DNA of 64,000 nt from Pleurotus djamor. Taxonomy: Eukaryota; Basidiomycota; Agaricomycetes; Agaricales; Pleurotaceae. The stretch covers positions 1-64,000 of the forward strand of contig JAPEVF010000225.1 in the NCBI GenBank assembly GCA_029747585.1, written 5' to 3'. The notes under the pieces are model-generated. The model did no database searches and was not told the DNA's origin. It worked only from the letters and a program-made list of their open reading frames with translations. The position numbers were made by a program, and so were the translations under genes. Below, piece after piece: positions 20,819 to 32,759 of the stretch; within the stretch, counting starts at the first letter, position 1; each line of letters begins with the position of its first letter.

Positions 20819-21529
20819 CTACACGCGTACAGAAGTGGAGTCCTTCTTGGAGAGTGTGTGCAAGTCTTGTTCTGAAACGGTATATCAGTGAAATATCCAA
20901 ACAGAAACATGGGTAAACTCACGCATGCCCCATACGTGCGTTCGGAGGTCCAAGAACTCTGCGCCAATGGTGCGTAAGAATTACATGAGTATAAAGTAGA
21001 GGTTCCACGTACCGACGTGTAATCCATCATATAATTTCTTCATCTCAGCCCGAACTCTAGATATCTCTTCTTTCGTTGGTGTCTTTTCGGTCAACGCCTT
21101 GAGATCCTTCTCCACAGCCTCGATCCGTCGTACATGACTCGAAACCTTTGAGGAACACTTCATTATCACTCCGAGACGATGACTGACGTATCCTACCTTC
21201 TCCGTGCTGATTTTGAGTTCCTCTACGCTGGCTTGGAGTGCGGCCGACGCCCTCTGATACTCTTCTAGGAGATGATAGGCAGCATACGATGAAGCTAGCG
21301 AGAATCCGAATAAGAAGCCAATGATCCTAGATGGCGAAATGGTCAGACTGGCGCGAGGGATTGAAGCGGAGGTGAAGACCGACCCTCCCCGAAAGCCACC
21401 TATTGGTTTGGGTTGGACGGGACTAGATGCCGAGGCTTCACTCAAGACAGTCGACGTAGAGGTAAAAGAGCGATACTGAGGTCGGGTCAATGCCCTACGA
21501 GCGACTGGTAGAGCTCGCAACGACGACAT
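20819..21529 (-). CDS. Predicted mitochondrial membrane-anchored coiled-coil protein
   Basis: Not recognised by name. The N-terminus MSSLRALPVARRALTRPQYR, followed by SFTSTSTVL, is a strong Arg/Ser mitochondrial presequence. One hydrophobic helix follows (RIIGFLFGFSLASSYAAYHL), then a coiled coil (LEEYQRASAALQASVEELKI, VRRIEAVEKDLKALTEKTPT, ISRVRAEMKKLYDGL). Introns fit within 21310-21390, 21150-21200, 20956-21010 and 20874-20930; the last exons add EFLDLRTHVWGMQQDLHTLS and a stop at 20819-20821. About 150 residues. Expected to sit in the inner membrane with the coiled coil in one compartment. Divergent from POP1 with only 103 bp between starts. Confidence 0.7.
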
Positions 21530-21618
21530 GGAGAATATGCAACTGCTATCTTCACCCAGGCGAACGCCGAAGTTGGTTGGGCGCTAAAGTGTTCATCTCA
21601 TTCACCCTTCTTTCTCCA

Positions 21619-21624
21619 ACGCGT
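21619..21624 (+). promoter_or_regulatory. ACGCGT box in the POP1 / mitochondrial-protein divergent promoter
   Basis: Single perfect ACGCGT 9 bp before the POP1 ATG, in a 103-bp bidirectional spacer. Confidence 0.4.
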
Positions 21625-21632
21625 CAATATTC

Positions 21633-24600
21633 ATGTCCAGTAAGCGAAAGAGTGACGAGGAAGCCTCCGGACGAGACAAGAAAAAGCAAAAGATTAAAAA
21701 TGCGCGAACAATTCTGGTTCAAACAGTTCCCTCAACATCTACCTCGACAAATGGCATTACTACCGCTAATCCGAAATGTGTGTTATGCTCAGTCCAACGA
21801 TCGCTTAATACGCGTCTTATTTACGGATTTTAGTTAGCTCTCAGCTTCCTGGCTCTTTGGACGTCGAGAGATTCGTTGAGGTAACAGACAGAACGATAGG
21901 AGTCACTCACTTTCCTCTGACAGCTATTTCATCAGGCAAGAGCTTTCGAAATCGATGCTATGCACACGGCTATGAAGACAGCATCGTCAGTTCTTCTATA
22001 TTTGCGATCTTAAAGTATCTGGAACGTGTGTTTAGGGCTAGCTCTACTCAGCGCGCGTGGCAAGCTCTTCCTCGCCAGCTTCGGAGACGAGCTGCTAGTC
22101 ATGACGTACGACGCGTTCCGTTACGCCTCAGAGACAAGGCCAAAGCAGAGGTACGAGTGCTTCCTTTATACGAAGGCGCGATAGCTTACTAGGGTGATTA
22201 TTACGACTAGATGGACTTACCTGGCAAGAAGACGAAGAAGATATCTCTGCCCAAGCCGGGCAAGGCCAAACAACAATCACGCACGGAGAAGCTACTGAAG
22301 CGCCAGCGTAAGCCCTCAGTCATCTGTTAGTTGCTCATTGTCATCCTGAACTATCTGGAAAGGCGATAAAACTTGGCTTGAAACTCACATATGGCATGCT
22401 AAACGGATGCAAATGGAGAATCTTTGGGGTTATCGTTTGGTATGTCTGTCTGCTTAGCTTAGCTTATGATCAATCATGTCAGCTTATATTGATTCAAGGC
22501 TGTCCAACCAACGGAGAAGTCGTTTCGACCATCTCATCGTGCTTCCAAACACGGCTCGATCATCCACGACGCTTCTTACTTCGGAGTCATTGAGCTGAAG
22601 GGCTCGTTCGAAGCCATCAAAGGTCTTTTGCACCTTTGCTGTGATCCCTACGGCCCACCACCATCAGCCACACGGTGTGCATGCATGTGTCTTCCTTGGA
22701 GATCTTCGTTCTTATGTTTTCTCCTTAAGTTATACTTATGGCTCCCGTGTAGCCGACACCTGGATATATTCGCCATCGGAGTATCCCTCCGGATTAATTG
22801 CACCAGTCACCATTCTATGGAAACCCTCCGACGACACACTGACGAAGAACAAACCCGCCACCAGTAAGCAACCTGGCCAGCCTAATGCCAACTCTACATC
22901 TACATCTAGATCGACTACACAACTACTGGTCACCCGTGTCGTTTGGTTATTCGTACACCCCTCTGTTTTCGACGCGGTTTCTGGTATCGTGCAGTCTTGT
23001 GCATCTGCCGCTCTAAGCCGGCTGGGCAATGGCGGCGACATCGTCCATGACATTGAAGTTGCTGATTTGCGAAAGCATGTCAATATCTATGAGATCATGG
23101 GACCTAAATCGAACCAAGTGCTCAAAGGTGCTTTAAGCCCCGTTTCGGGGGACCTATCGGGCGATTTTAAGTCGGTATGCATCGTTCCTACTCTCCATGC
23201 GTCCTTTCATAATCTCATCGACGGTAGTTTTGGTCCGCTCTAGGTAATCTACAATCATCCGCGAACCTTGCCGGTGGTATGGTCGTTGGATGCACAGTCA
23301 ACGACCCTCGCCTGAAGTATGTTTTACGGCTGGGCGAAATCCTCAAACTCATTCTTTGCATAGGTTCCCTCCGAAGAACGCAAAACCGGATCCAGTGGAC
23401 CTTACCCATCAACAATGCCCTCAAATCTTCCCTTCTTCGTCCCTCGCTCGTAGCGACATCTGGGACGAGTCGGTTAGACTTCCCCTCCAACAACCTAAAT
23501 ATAAAAAGAAGGACATAGATGCTCGGAAGGCCAAGGTATACCACTTCGTTTCGAGCTGTTTGTCGTAACCTTACCATGTTTCCAGAACCTTGTTCTAGGT
23601 ACCCCGTTGCCTCCGCTTCGCCAGGATGATCGTGTCCCTATACTGCTTATCCAACGCTCTGTTAAGTCGCCATCGCCTAATGGCGCAGAGGGGATTCATG
23701 GATGGATGTTAATAGTCCCTGCAGGATGGTCAATGCCTTTCTTCTCTTCGTTGACTTTCACTGGTACGCGTGTTGCTGGGCAACGCGAACGGCAGGTGCA
23801 GTCCTTCGAGGCTGGCGTTCCGTATTTCCTCAAAGATTATCCTACCGTTGTTGCCTGTGAGACCGAGGTCTCAAAGGTTGCAGAAGAGGAAGAAACGAGG
23901 TGGAAACGTACACCTGCGGCGAAGAAACCCAATTACGAGAAGCTCGGCACCCGAAGCCCTTGGAAGGCTGATTGGGATGTAGTCCTAGGATTGAAGGTCG
24001 AAGAGGACGAAGCTGCATCGTTGAATCCGGATTTCGTGACTACACAACGAGAACCTGAGCCCAGGGAGGCGCCTACACCGGTGCCATCGCTCATGACACC
24101 ACTCGTCGCATTACAGCCTTGGCTTCTGCGTGGTAACAAACTCCTTTCACTTCTTCAAGCAACACCGGCATCGAACTGGGAATCGGCCTCACTTGCATGG
24201 AACATCATCATGGAAATCAATCGTAATCGCGCGGAGAGGTTTCAAGAACCCTTCAACGACTTGGACGCCCATCCGTTCTTCGAGGCTGCGCTTGTCTTGG
24301 TCGAGCTGACTATGTGTGGGAGGGGTGTCCTCGAAGATATGGCAATGATATATATGATGGATGACGATGAAGTCCGTGACCAGCTGCGCCAACAACCCCA
24401 GACCTTGCCAGAACAGGGCGACGCTGAGAAACTAACGGTCAGTTTTTGTCAGTTCCCCTCAATATAATCCTGACAAGAGAATAGCCTAGCAGAGGAACGA
24501 TCATCGGGTATGTATCGTCAGGTAGTCCATCCCTCTCCATCGGCGGGAGCTACAGTATTGCGACCATCGCCGCCACCAAATACGTTGAGCTCCTACAACA

Positions 24601-24773
24601 GATGCGACGGTCCGTTCTTCCTCTGACTGCCGAGATATCCCTTCCTGACAACTTTGACCAGACTCTACCCCGTTAATTATCAGAAGGGTCAAGTGCCCAA
24701 ACTGCTTATCAAAGGACGCAACAGGGATGGTCAAGTATCCTGGCCAGCTCGGCTTCGAGCAATTCCTTGCTGA
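21633..24773 (+). CDS. POP1: RNase P/MRP protein subunit Pop1
   Basis: Largest protein of RNase P and RNase MRP, which process tRNA 5' ends and pre-rRNA. N-terminus is basic (MSSKRKSDEEASGRDKKKQK). The POP1 domain shows SLDVERFVEARAFEIDAMHT, QRAWQALPRQLRRRAASHDV, RLRDKAKAEM and then DKTWLETHIWHAKRMQMENL with WGYRLA, the family hallmark. HLCCDPYGPP and RVADTWIYSPSEYPSGLIAP follow after an intron. The POPLD domain is GWMLIVPAGWSMPFFSSLTF then GTRVAGQRERQVQSFEAGVP. The C-terminus has GTIIGYVSSGSPSLSIGGSY and LLIKGRNRDGQVSWPARLRA, stop at 24771-24773. About twelve exons, all short introns. Length near 850 residues fits the family. Confidence 0.93.
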
Positions 24774-24873
24774 GGACTATTGTGGGATGCAGAGGAGGAT
24801 GCAAGTTGGTGGCGATCTATATTACACACAAGATACAGTACAAGGAGGAAGTCCGTCGTAGAAGAATCATTGG

Positions 24874-26287
24874 TTATTGGTCAAGGATCTTCCACTTGTC
24901 AGCAGCAGCTTGAACGAGCCTGACCATATCATCCCTAGCCTGTTTCTTCGCACTGTCCGTGATCCCCTCCAGTGCTTCCAGTGCACCCGGGGATGCTTGG
25001 AAAGGATTGAACTCGAGCAGGTGACCGTCTTTCGTAGTCAGTGCAACGACTGCAGATGGCAACGAACGTATTGGCTTGGGGGTTGTGAAGGCATCGTGAG
25101 GCGGTATTGATTTGCTAGGCAACTGGGACTGGGCATGTTCTTGTGTGGACTCGGAACTGGTCCGCGAATGTGTGGAAGAAGATGCAGCTGAGGTGAATAT
25201 ACTTGCTTGAGAGTCGGTACGAGAATGAAAGCTGCTCCCGGAGGTGTCTCTCCGGACGATGATGCTGTTGGGATCCCTCAGTGGCTTTCCGGGAAGGCCA
25301 TCGGCAGGTTGTTTGCTTCCTACGTCGAATCCCTTCGCCCAATTGGACCCTAAGCCATAAGGATTTGCAAGGGGTGATCCATTCATGCTTAGCAGACCCT
25401 CATCGCGTCTGGGGAGGCGCGCGGGGAGACCGGGGTATGTTGGACCTCCTATGGGAATAGAAGGGTTGAAGGTTGCGATGGATGGTGGACGAGCGCGTGG
25501 TGAAGGAGGTGGCTTGCCTTTTACAGGCGATGTGGGTCTAAATGATGGAGCGCGAATAAAACCAGAAGAAGAGAACGGTGGCTTCGGTTTTGATGGGCTC
25601 GGCGATGCATCCGAACGTTTCAAAGGTCGTGTCTGAGACAACATTTGGTGAATGCATTGATTGCTGGTTTACGACGGTGAAACCTACCGATTTGGGGGTC
25701 TTTGGGACGAGGTTGGGTCGAGTAAATGGAACGGGCTTTGGCGGTTGCTTCTGTGGCGACGGAGGAGCTATTCGAGCTGATGGAAAGTAGCAGAGTTAGA
25801 ATCTTAGGGTCAGGAGGAGGCTTGAGGACTGTACTGACCCGTCTTGACGGCTCTCGAGGGATCTGGCTGATTGTTCGACGATGTCGACGCTTCTGCCTCT
25901 GCTTCTGCACTCGCTATCCATTTTCGCTTCCTAATCGTCTCGGTAATACCTCCACCGTTTTCGTTGGCAGCGGCCTCGAGACGCTCCCTCTGGATACCCT
26001 TGAATGCCGCTTGCACGTTTCCACCGTACTTCGCGCCAAAATCTCTGATCTTCATACTCCTGACTTGCTTCGGAATCCTGATGATATGACCCTCCTGATG
26101 GATATTAAAGTTCTCCAGAGCATCCTCCAGCCAAGCTTGAAATTGACTTGTCTTGTGGGCAACTGGGGTGTGTAAGTGGAACCGAGCAAGATGAGCAGAG
26201 GTAAGCATATGTACCCTCTATTTCCAAGTTCGCCAGGAGCTGTTCCTTCTCTTCTGGCGAGAATTTTGAGGCCGTCGCAGAGTCCAT
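24874..26287 (-). CDS. Borealin/Nbl1-like chromosomal passenger complex subunit
   Basis: The chromosomal passenger complex (Aurora B, INCENP, survivin, borealin) acts at centromeres and the spindle midzone. The N-terminal Nbl1/borealin domain reads FSPEEKEQLLANLEIEVAHK, then FQAWLEDALENFNIHQEGHI, RIPKQVRSMKIRDFGAKYGG and VQAAFKGIQRERLEA. The centre is a long Ser/Pro-rich disordered segment (SPSPSKPKPPFSSSGF, TSPVKGKPPPSPRARPP) with many S/T-P sites expected for mitotic kinases. The end has AVVALTTKDGHLLEFNPFQA and KKQARDDMVRLVQAAADKWK. Introns of about 50-60 nt near 26120-26215, 25795-25850 and 25640-25690. ATG 26287 gives MDSATASKF directly before the domain. Divergent from ERG26 with a 144-bp promoter. 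Confidence 0.82.
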
Positions 26288-26327
26288 CGTCGGGAATCCT
26301 CGAGGGTGTGTGGTCGTGGTGGTTCCG

Positions 26328-26359
26328 CCAATCAACGCAATTGGTCACGTGGTACGCGT
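26328..26359. promoter_or_regulatory. Divergent promoter elements: CCAAT / ATTGG / CACGTG / ACGCGT
   Basis: Inside the 144-bp spacer between the borealin-like gene and ERG26: CCAAT at 26328-26332, inverted ATTGG at 26340-26344, E-box CACGTG at 26346-26351 and ACGCGT at 26354-26359. CACGTG with flanking TCACGTG resembles fungal SREBP (Sre1) sites; ACGCGT resembles a cell-cycle box. Confidence 0.5.
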
Positions 26360-26431
26360 TTGGTCCCCGGACTTTGCGGGCCGCCAAATTATTTCTCGAA
26401 TCGCACCACAACTCTGCACCACTCCCTGCCC

Positions 26432-27972
26432 ATGGAAGAAAGTTGGATTTCTGTCAACGAAGGTCCCTCCACTCAAAAGAAGATGTCAAGCCCTGCAAAA
26501 GATGNTTTTTATGGTCATTGGAGGCAGTGGGTTTGTCGGGAGACACATCGTTCAGCAGCTTCTTGACCGAGGAGACTCAGTCGCTGTCTTCGACATCGTA
26601 CAGCGGTACAACGACGTTCCATTTTACTCTGGAGACATCAGTGAGGAAGAGCAGGTCGCTGCAGCCCTCAGAAAGGTGTGTCTTTCACTTCTTTCGTAAC
26701 GCATATCGTACTGACAGTCGAACAGAGTGGGACCACTTGCATAATTCACACCGCTTCGCCTCCAGCTGGCCTCAGTGACCCGGCACTGTACTGGAAGGTC
26801 AACGTTGATGGAACAAAGGCAGTCATTGCTGCAGCTCAAGCTGTTGGCGTGTCTAAACTCGTCTTTACGAGTTCAGCTGGTGTCGTTTTCAATGGGACGG
26901 ACAACATTGATGTGGATGAAAGACTTCCATTCCCTGAAAAGCCTATGGATGCATACAACGAGTCTAAGGCCAAGGCGGAAGAAGCTGTACTCGCAGCCAA
27001 CGGTGTCAAAGGTCTTCTTACTGTCGCACTGCGACCTGCTGGCATTTTCGGGTAAGTTTTCCCAAAGCGACCGTTTTGACTGAGGCTCATCCCTACTAGC
27101 CCCGGTGACCGCCAAGTCATGGCTGGCTTGTATCAAGTCTACGAGCGGGGGCAGACTCACTTCCAGATTGGTGATAACACCAACCTTTTCGATTGGACCT
27201 ATGTTGGGAATGTCGCCTACGCTCATCTTCTCGCTGCCGACAAACTCCGACCACCTACCCCCCACACCGACTCCGCCGCCCTCACCCAAGAAGAGGAAGA
27301 CTTGGTTTCCTACCCACTCGAACCTATCACCCTCACCACTGGGACTCGACGCATCCCGACATCAGAAGCTCGTCCGCTTGGTCCTTATGTCACCCCTCCA
27401 CCCAACGCCGAACAGATCAAGGCTGCTTTCACCCAGCCAGTACCAGAGAAGTCTGTGCGCCCCGTTGTCCGATCTCGATTTGACGCCATGGCCGAATCCT
27501 CGTTACTTCGCATGAAGGCGGTAAACAATGGTGCTTCGCCTCTCCAAGTTGCTGGCCAAGCTTTCTTCATCACCAACGGAGAACCTTGCTACTTCTGGGA
27601 TTTCATGCGCATCGTCTGGCACCATCTTGACAATATCTTCCCTGAGAAAGCAGCTCAAAAGAAGCGAGCTATTGTTCTGCCAAAAGGAATTGGCATGGCT
27701 GCGGCGACTGCCTCCGAATGGTTTGGTTGGATAATCGGCAAAGAGCCCACGTTCACCCGTTTCAAGGTCACGTTCAGCTGTACAACGCGTTGGCATAACA
27801 TTGAAAAAGCTCGTCGTATCCTCGGATACGAGCCCCTTGTCGGCGTAGAGGAAGGTGTCAAGCGCATGGTCGAGGTACGCCACCACCATTCTCTTCAGGA
27901 CTCGTTTCCTTACTTTTCTTCTAGTGGTGGACCGCAGAATATGCCGCTGGACATCATACGATCAAACACTAA
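26432..27972 (+). CDS. ERG26: Sterol-4-alpha-carboxylate 3-dehydrogenase (decarboxylating), Erg26
   Basis: ER enzyme of ergosterol synthesis; NAD(P)-dependent oxidative decarboxylation of the C-4 carboxysterol, acting with Erg25 and Erg27. Four exons (26432-26675, 26726-27051, 27100-27874, 27925-27972) encode 463 residues once the N at 26505 is dropped. Rossmann motif FMVIGGSGFVGRHIVQQLLD; YHTASPP-type block IIHTASPPAGLSDPALYWKV; SSAGVVFNGTDNIDVDE; the catalytic Tyr-X3-Lys is MDAYNESKAKAEE; ALRPAGIFGPGDRQVMAGLY; DWTYVGNVAYAHLLAAD. C-terminal part FFITNGEPCYFWDFMRIVWH and KARRILGYEPLVGVEEGVKR is typical of 3-beta-HSD family members. An insertion of about 60 residues (EEEDLVSYPLEPITLTTGTR onward) is longer than in yeast. 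Confidence 0.93.
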
Positions 27973-30900
27973 TTCACATTCGTAGATACCCTCATATATA
28001 TATTCTCATCTATTCGTCATGTTAATCTTACTTCGGACTCATATTTGCACCCATCGAAGATCACCTGACCGCGATACCTTCAAATGACTTCAATGTCAGA
28101 TACGCTGCTTCATGCATCCTGCCAGAAGTTTCTTGTACCCTCAACCGAGCTGTCCTTCTGTCCGCTAACTCGGAATGAATTCATGACGCCAGTGCGTACC
28201 CTGGCCTGTATTGTGTGGTAAGTCTTGTTCTCTCATTATTCCTCTTCTAATGTCCGGTAACGCTTAGAACACGTTTTGAGGGTCTTCTTGTGTTTGTACG
28301 ACATAGACGCTACACCTTTTCGCGGACCTAACTCCGTTCTCATCGACATCCTTTCGCAATTGCGGTACGGTGTATAATTGACATGGTTCTTAAGTATGTA
28401 ACTAACGTGTCCACCCCAGAAGTTGACCCCGCGTGCGTTATGAATCCCTCGCAATGTCATCTGTACGTACAGAATGTTCATCATGCATCACCTCCAACGC
28501 TCTAGAGATATCTATATCTGGTCGTCCTCCAAGGCCTTTGTTCCAAAACATGCGACAAAGACCATATTCTGATGACCGTTCCGTCGTTCCAGGTCGTTCC
28601 CTGCATCCCCTACCGGTTTGCCTCGTATAATACTCCCGCGACCCCCGGAGAGAATGGGGATGTTGATCGCACACGCGACAATTGATTGCGGCATGTACCA
28701 AGTTTCGACGGTCTTTCTCAAGTTCATACGTCAAGGGACCGAATGAACCAGTCGCGTATGAAGATAGCCCGAAATCACCAAACCTCCTCATATCTTTACG
28801 CTAGAATGGCGGCACCACCCTTCGATGGTCATATGAAAGCCTATAACTCTCACCGTGCTCACTTGAGATGATGCACGACACCTGAGGATCACAGATATGC
28901 CTCTTTCCGTCTTTGTATGCATGGCTGAATATGAATGGCTAGAGTCCTCGCCAATACTGGGCTGAGATAGGTCCGCAGTATCCATTCATCCGTATGGGAA
29001 ACGTAGCTAATGCAACACAACCTTAGTTTGCGAACCTTCTGCTTTGTTTGCCAACCTCATGCCATTGACAACTGGTATGATTCCAAAGGCCATCAGCCCC
29101 CGCGCGTCCCCACGCGTTCACCATTCCCTTACCCATTTCTCTTCGCGGGCTGTGTTGGCGTGAAAATAGCCTAACCCGCATTCTAGCGTGCATTTGTGGC
29201 GGTGAGACGTCTGACCTTCGACCCTGGCCATTCCTGCTGATCAACAAGACTACAGTGGCGCCTTCGAAGACACTGTCGCACCCCAATGCAAGTCCACACG
29301 TCCCAGCATCAGATGTACCAGCCTTGGCCCATGACTTCCCTGAATCGAGGAAGGAGAAAGAACTTCTCTTATACACCCCGCTACACCCTAGGGGTTAGCA
29401 ATCGGATAATTGGACAATCCTATAGCTAACGTATGTAAACCGCCGACATTAAAGAGTGAGTTTTCTAAATCACCTTCTCTAAGAGTTTGCTTTAATGTTA
29501 TGTAACAGACTGGCCCGCTTCTTAGTGCGCATTATTAGCTATGTCCCTTCAGCTTTCACGTTGACTTAGCTAACCAGATATCTGCTCCGAACTACCTGGG
29601 AACAAAGGTGCCGTACTGTTATCTCAGGCGTGCACTTTGCAAACGGTAGATCGATCGCCTTTGGCCACTTTAGCCTCGGCTCAGCGACTGAATTGGTGCA
29701 ATGGCCTTGACAACGGATGGTATACACCGGAGTATTTCCCTGCGACCTGCGTCACCGCGCATCATTGATCTTACGACGAGGACGCTCGTTGTTCCTTTTA
29801 GGTGTTCCCTCACCCGGCTTAACGAATGCATTCCGAAGTCACCGCAGAGATTGCCTCGTGACTATCAAACAATCTATCTTCCGCTTCCATACACCTCTCA
29901 CCATCTATCGCAACATTTGTCAGCTCGGAACCTTGCCTTGCGACAAAGAAGTCTGACGGCATCGGTGTGCCTAACCTTTAGCCTTGCCATGCCGGAGATT
30001 GGGCCCCAAGCGCTCATCTCAACAAGTGGATTGGTTCTTGTTGTCGGCCCTCGTCCAGATGTTTCGCCAATATGAATGGTGTTGTCGTATTCGGCCGACA
30101 TTGTCGCGCGCCGTGCGTGTCCAAACTGTTTGAGCTGGCGTGTCATCCACGCAGTAGGGCCGTCCGACGACGTTCGACCTCTCTCTCTCATACACGAGGA
30201 CAGATAACTACCTCTAATCTCCGCTCGTCTTGTTATTCTTTCATCTACGACTGAAGGACGATGACATTCCGACCCACGGTCATACCCACGATGAAGGCGC
30301 AGTCTGAAATTCGTTCCACCAGACATCCCGTCTGTGGTGGCGTAGGGCTAACTTTGTGGATACTATACCAGGCAAATGGGTGCACGATGCAGCCAACCGA
30401 AGGCTTGTGCTTCTCGACGATGGATATTCACCCTAGTTTTCTCTCTGCCTCTGATTCTCCGACCCACACCCACGCCACGATGAATTCTGCCAGATACAGG
30501 TCCACCACTGCAAATCTATGTGGGATCAGACCGCGAATACTAAAGTTACTCCTTCACTGCGCGATAGCTGCAGGCCTGTGGATCTCTGTAAGTCTTGTTA
30601 TCCTTCTAGTATCATCCTTGTTCTTCTCCCTGGCACTTAATCTTCGCCTCATTCATCACAGGTAACCACGAGGCGCCTAGCACTTCCTGCTTTCATCTTA
30701 TCACGCAGCCGAAGTCATTATCTACGTCCTTCCCTCCTTCACATTCATTAAGACTTCATTTCCTTCCGAAGAACAGGCCCACATCTATATAATTATAGTC
30801 GCAATGTCAATGTCCTCGCTCCCGTGACATGAAGCCCCGGGCATCGTGGAGTAATGATGGCCACGAACCATGAAATCACAACCCAATCCCGCTCCCCAGC

Positions 30901-32000
30901 TCGTTCAACCTACCATAAGCAACCACAAATTCCCGCCTTGCTTTCATCTCGTTCCTGCTCCTCAGCCTAGTAGTTGTGTCGCTTGTGACAACATTATTCC
31001 GAAATCCCGAACCGAGAACCGCGGTGATCTAAGCCACCACCCCACCCATTGCAAGCCCATTGCACGCCTCTGTCTCTTCATCAAATGCAGAGAAAAGTGG
31101 AGGCAACCTAACGTCTTATGAAATTTGCCAAAACCCGCCGTCCCAAGACCCAACCACGCCTCGTTGTCACCCCATTTCTTTCATCGCTTCGCATTACTAG
31201 CAGCCTTTGGCTCTTAGGCATGTACCGGCAACCAAATGGAGTGGTCATGAACAGCGATAGCACTTCCGCCATCTTTCTGAGCCTACTCCTCCCCGCATTT
31301 CCATCGGCTACGGAGTTTATCCTTAATTCCTCGAAAAAGTGGGACATAGTTAAGGGTATGCGTTAAGCTCGTTGTATTCATCTATCAACGATGTCTGCCT
31401 CAAGGCTGCCCGCGGGGGTAGATAAGGGCTAGTACCTGCTCACTCGCGGACACCGCGCCGTTCTCAGCTTATAGTTTTGACTTGTCCTCATTCCTCGGTC
31501 TACGGCTGCCCAGCGGGTCTCCCAAGGATCGGCACCAGTCTCTAGGAACCTCCATTATTCCTACACAAGGTAATCGGCTACGCGTCTCTATCCGCGAGCA
31601 GCCCTCTTGGGACCTTAAGGCCTTACCCTCGTTCTCACCTCCGCATGACCACGACCACAGGTTACAACCACGACGCGACCACGACCCTTTACGTCCATCA
31701 TACCCCTTTCTACTACCCCTTTTCCATGATCAGATCAGCGGCACCGTGACGTTGTTCCTCCTTCTGCGCCACCACCACCACCGCAAAGCTTCTCTCTCCG
31801 GGTAACAAAAACGCGACATTCATATTTCATTCCATCATCGTTTATCCACCCCCACCACTTAGCATCATCCATCACGCCTCGAACATCAAACCATCAACCG
31901 TCGCTTAAATAACACGTCCAGCCGAGATTACCTTTTTTTCTTTCCCGCNAAAAAACATAAGCGACCAGAATCTCTCCCATGAAAATGCTGTGTTGAGAAG
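27973..32000. other. Left part of the gene-poor island; no supported gene
   Basis: 4 kb with no convincing coding sequence. A few isolated frames look protein-like, for example minus-strand 28512-28727 (TVETWYMPQSIVACAINIPI) and plus-strand 30342-30435 (TIPGKWVHDAANRRLVLLDD), but none can be linked by good splice sites or matched to a family I know. Possibly exons of diverged genes or relics. Confidence 0.35.
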
Positions 32001-32094
32001 AACAGGTCATGGGAATTTGAAAGATTTATTTGGTTTGTCTTGCTCCTTTACATAGGTTAAGTTGTTGGGACCTTTTCCACTCACTCTTGAGTCT

Positions 32095-32712
32095 TATGGA
32101 TATGTATACACTTACAGCCTTACAGGCGATTATGTTTCCCCGAACGGTCTCAGAAATCCCCACCCGTACGGTGGTACCTATAACGTACCTGGCTATCCCA
32201 CCAATACCTCACTGTGAGCCGCCGCCCCAATGGTGGGCTTGCGCTTGCAGTTTGGTAATGGGATTCCTCCAGGATATACTTCCGGCCTAAATGTCGGTAT
32301 CAAGGTACGGTCGGTCAACGATGGCCATGGACGGATGAACAGAGGAACAATACCAATACTTACAATGTTCTTCGTCAGGTGCGACCGTACTCCGTAACTC
32401 TACCGCGATCGTGTAAGCCTAGGCACTCAAGTACTCATCGTTCCCGTTCCCCCAGATTGTCATGCGTCCAATGAATCTCGTGAGTAAGTTCTTGTGTATG
32501 TAACGCTCCGGCCGGCCAGATCTCCCTATCTCCCTCCATCCCTCCTCTCTTTTGACCCTTCCATTCATCCAGACAATCCAAAGAAGCTACACAACCAACA
32601 GGCCTTCCCCATTCCCAGTTCCCATTACCAAACCAAAAGCAGTTTACGGTATGTACGGTTACACGGGTAACACTCACTTAACTCATCCCATCCCATCCTT
32701 ATCAGGGCCTGA
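32095..32712 (+). CDS. Possible spliced gene, unidentified (low confidence)
   Basis: A chain of exon-like pieces: 32095-32216 (SYGYVYTYSLTGDYVSPNGL, then NPHPYGGTYNVPGYP), 32251-32304 (FGNGIPPGYTSGLNVGIK), 32343-32378 (RNNTNTYNVLRQ), 32456-32483 (IVMRPMNLV), 32573-32648 (NPKKLHNQQAFPIPSSHYQT). Junctions are GT-AG and the last donor (GTAAGT) is strong, but two of the introns would be only 37-38 nt, and the first junction (32217-32250) does not keep frame cleanly. Tyr/Gly/Asn/Pro-rich composition suggests a disordered, possibly regulatory protein. No domain recognised; the 5' end is not found. Confidence 0.3.
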
Positions 32713-32759
32713 TAGCAACACAAGCACTAGGTACGTCCTTAGCCAAATCCAATGCTATT

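Noticed and set aside
29898..30326. 142-codon minus-strand frame, Arg-rich
   Set aside because: No family similarity and Arg/Ser/Thr-heavy composition typical of a shadow frame.
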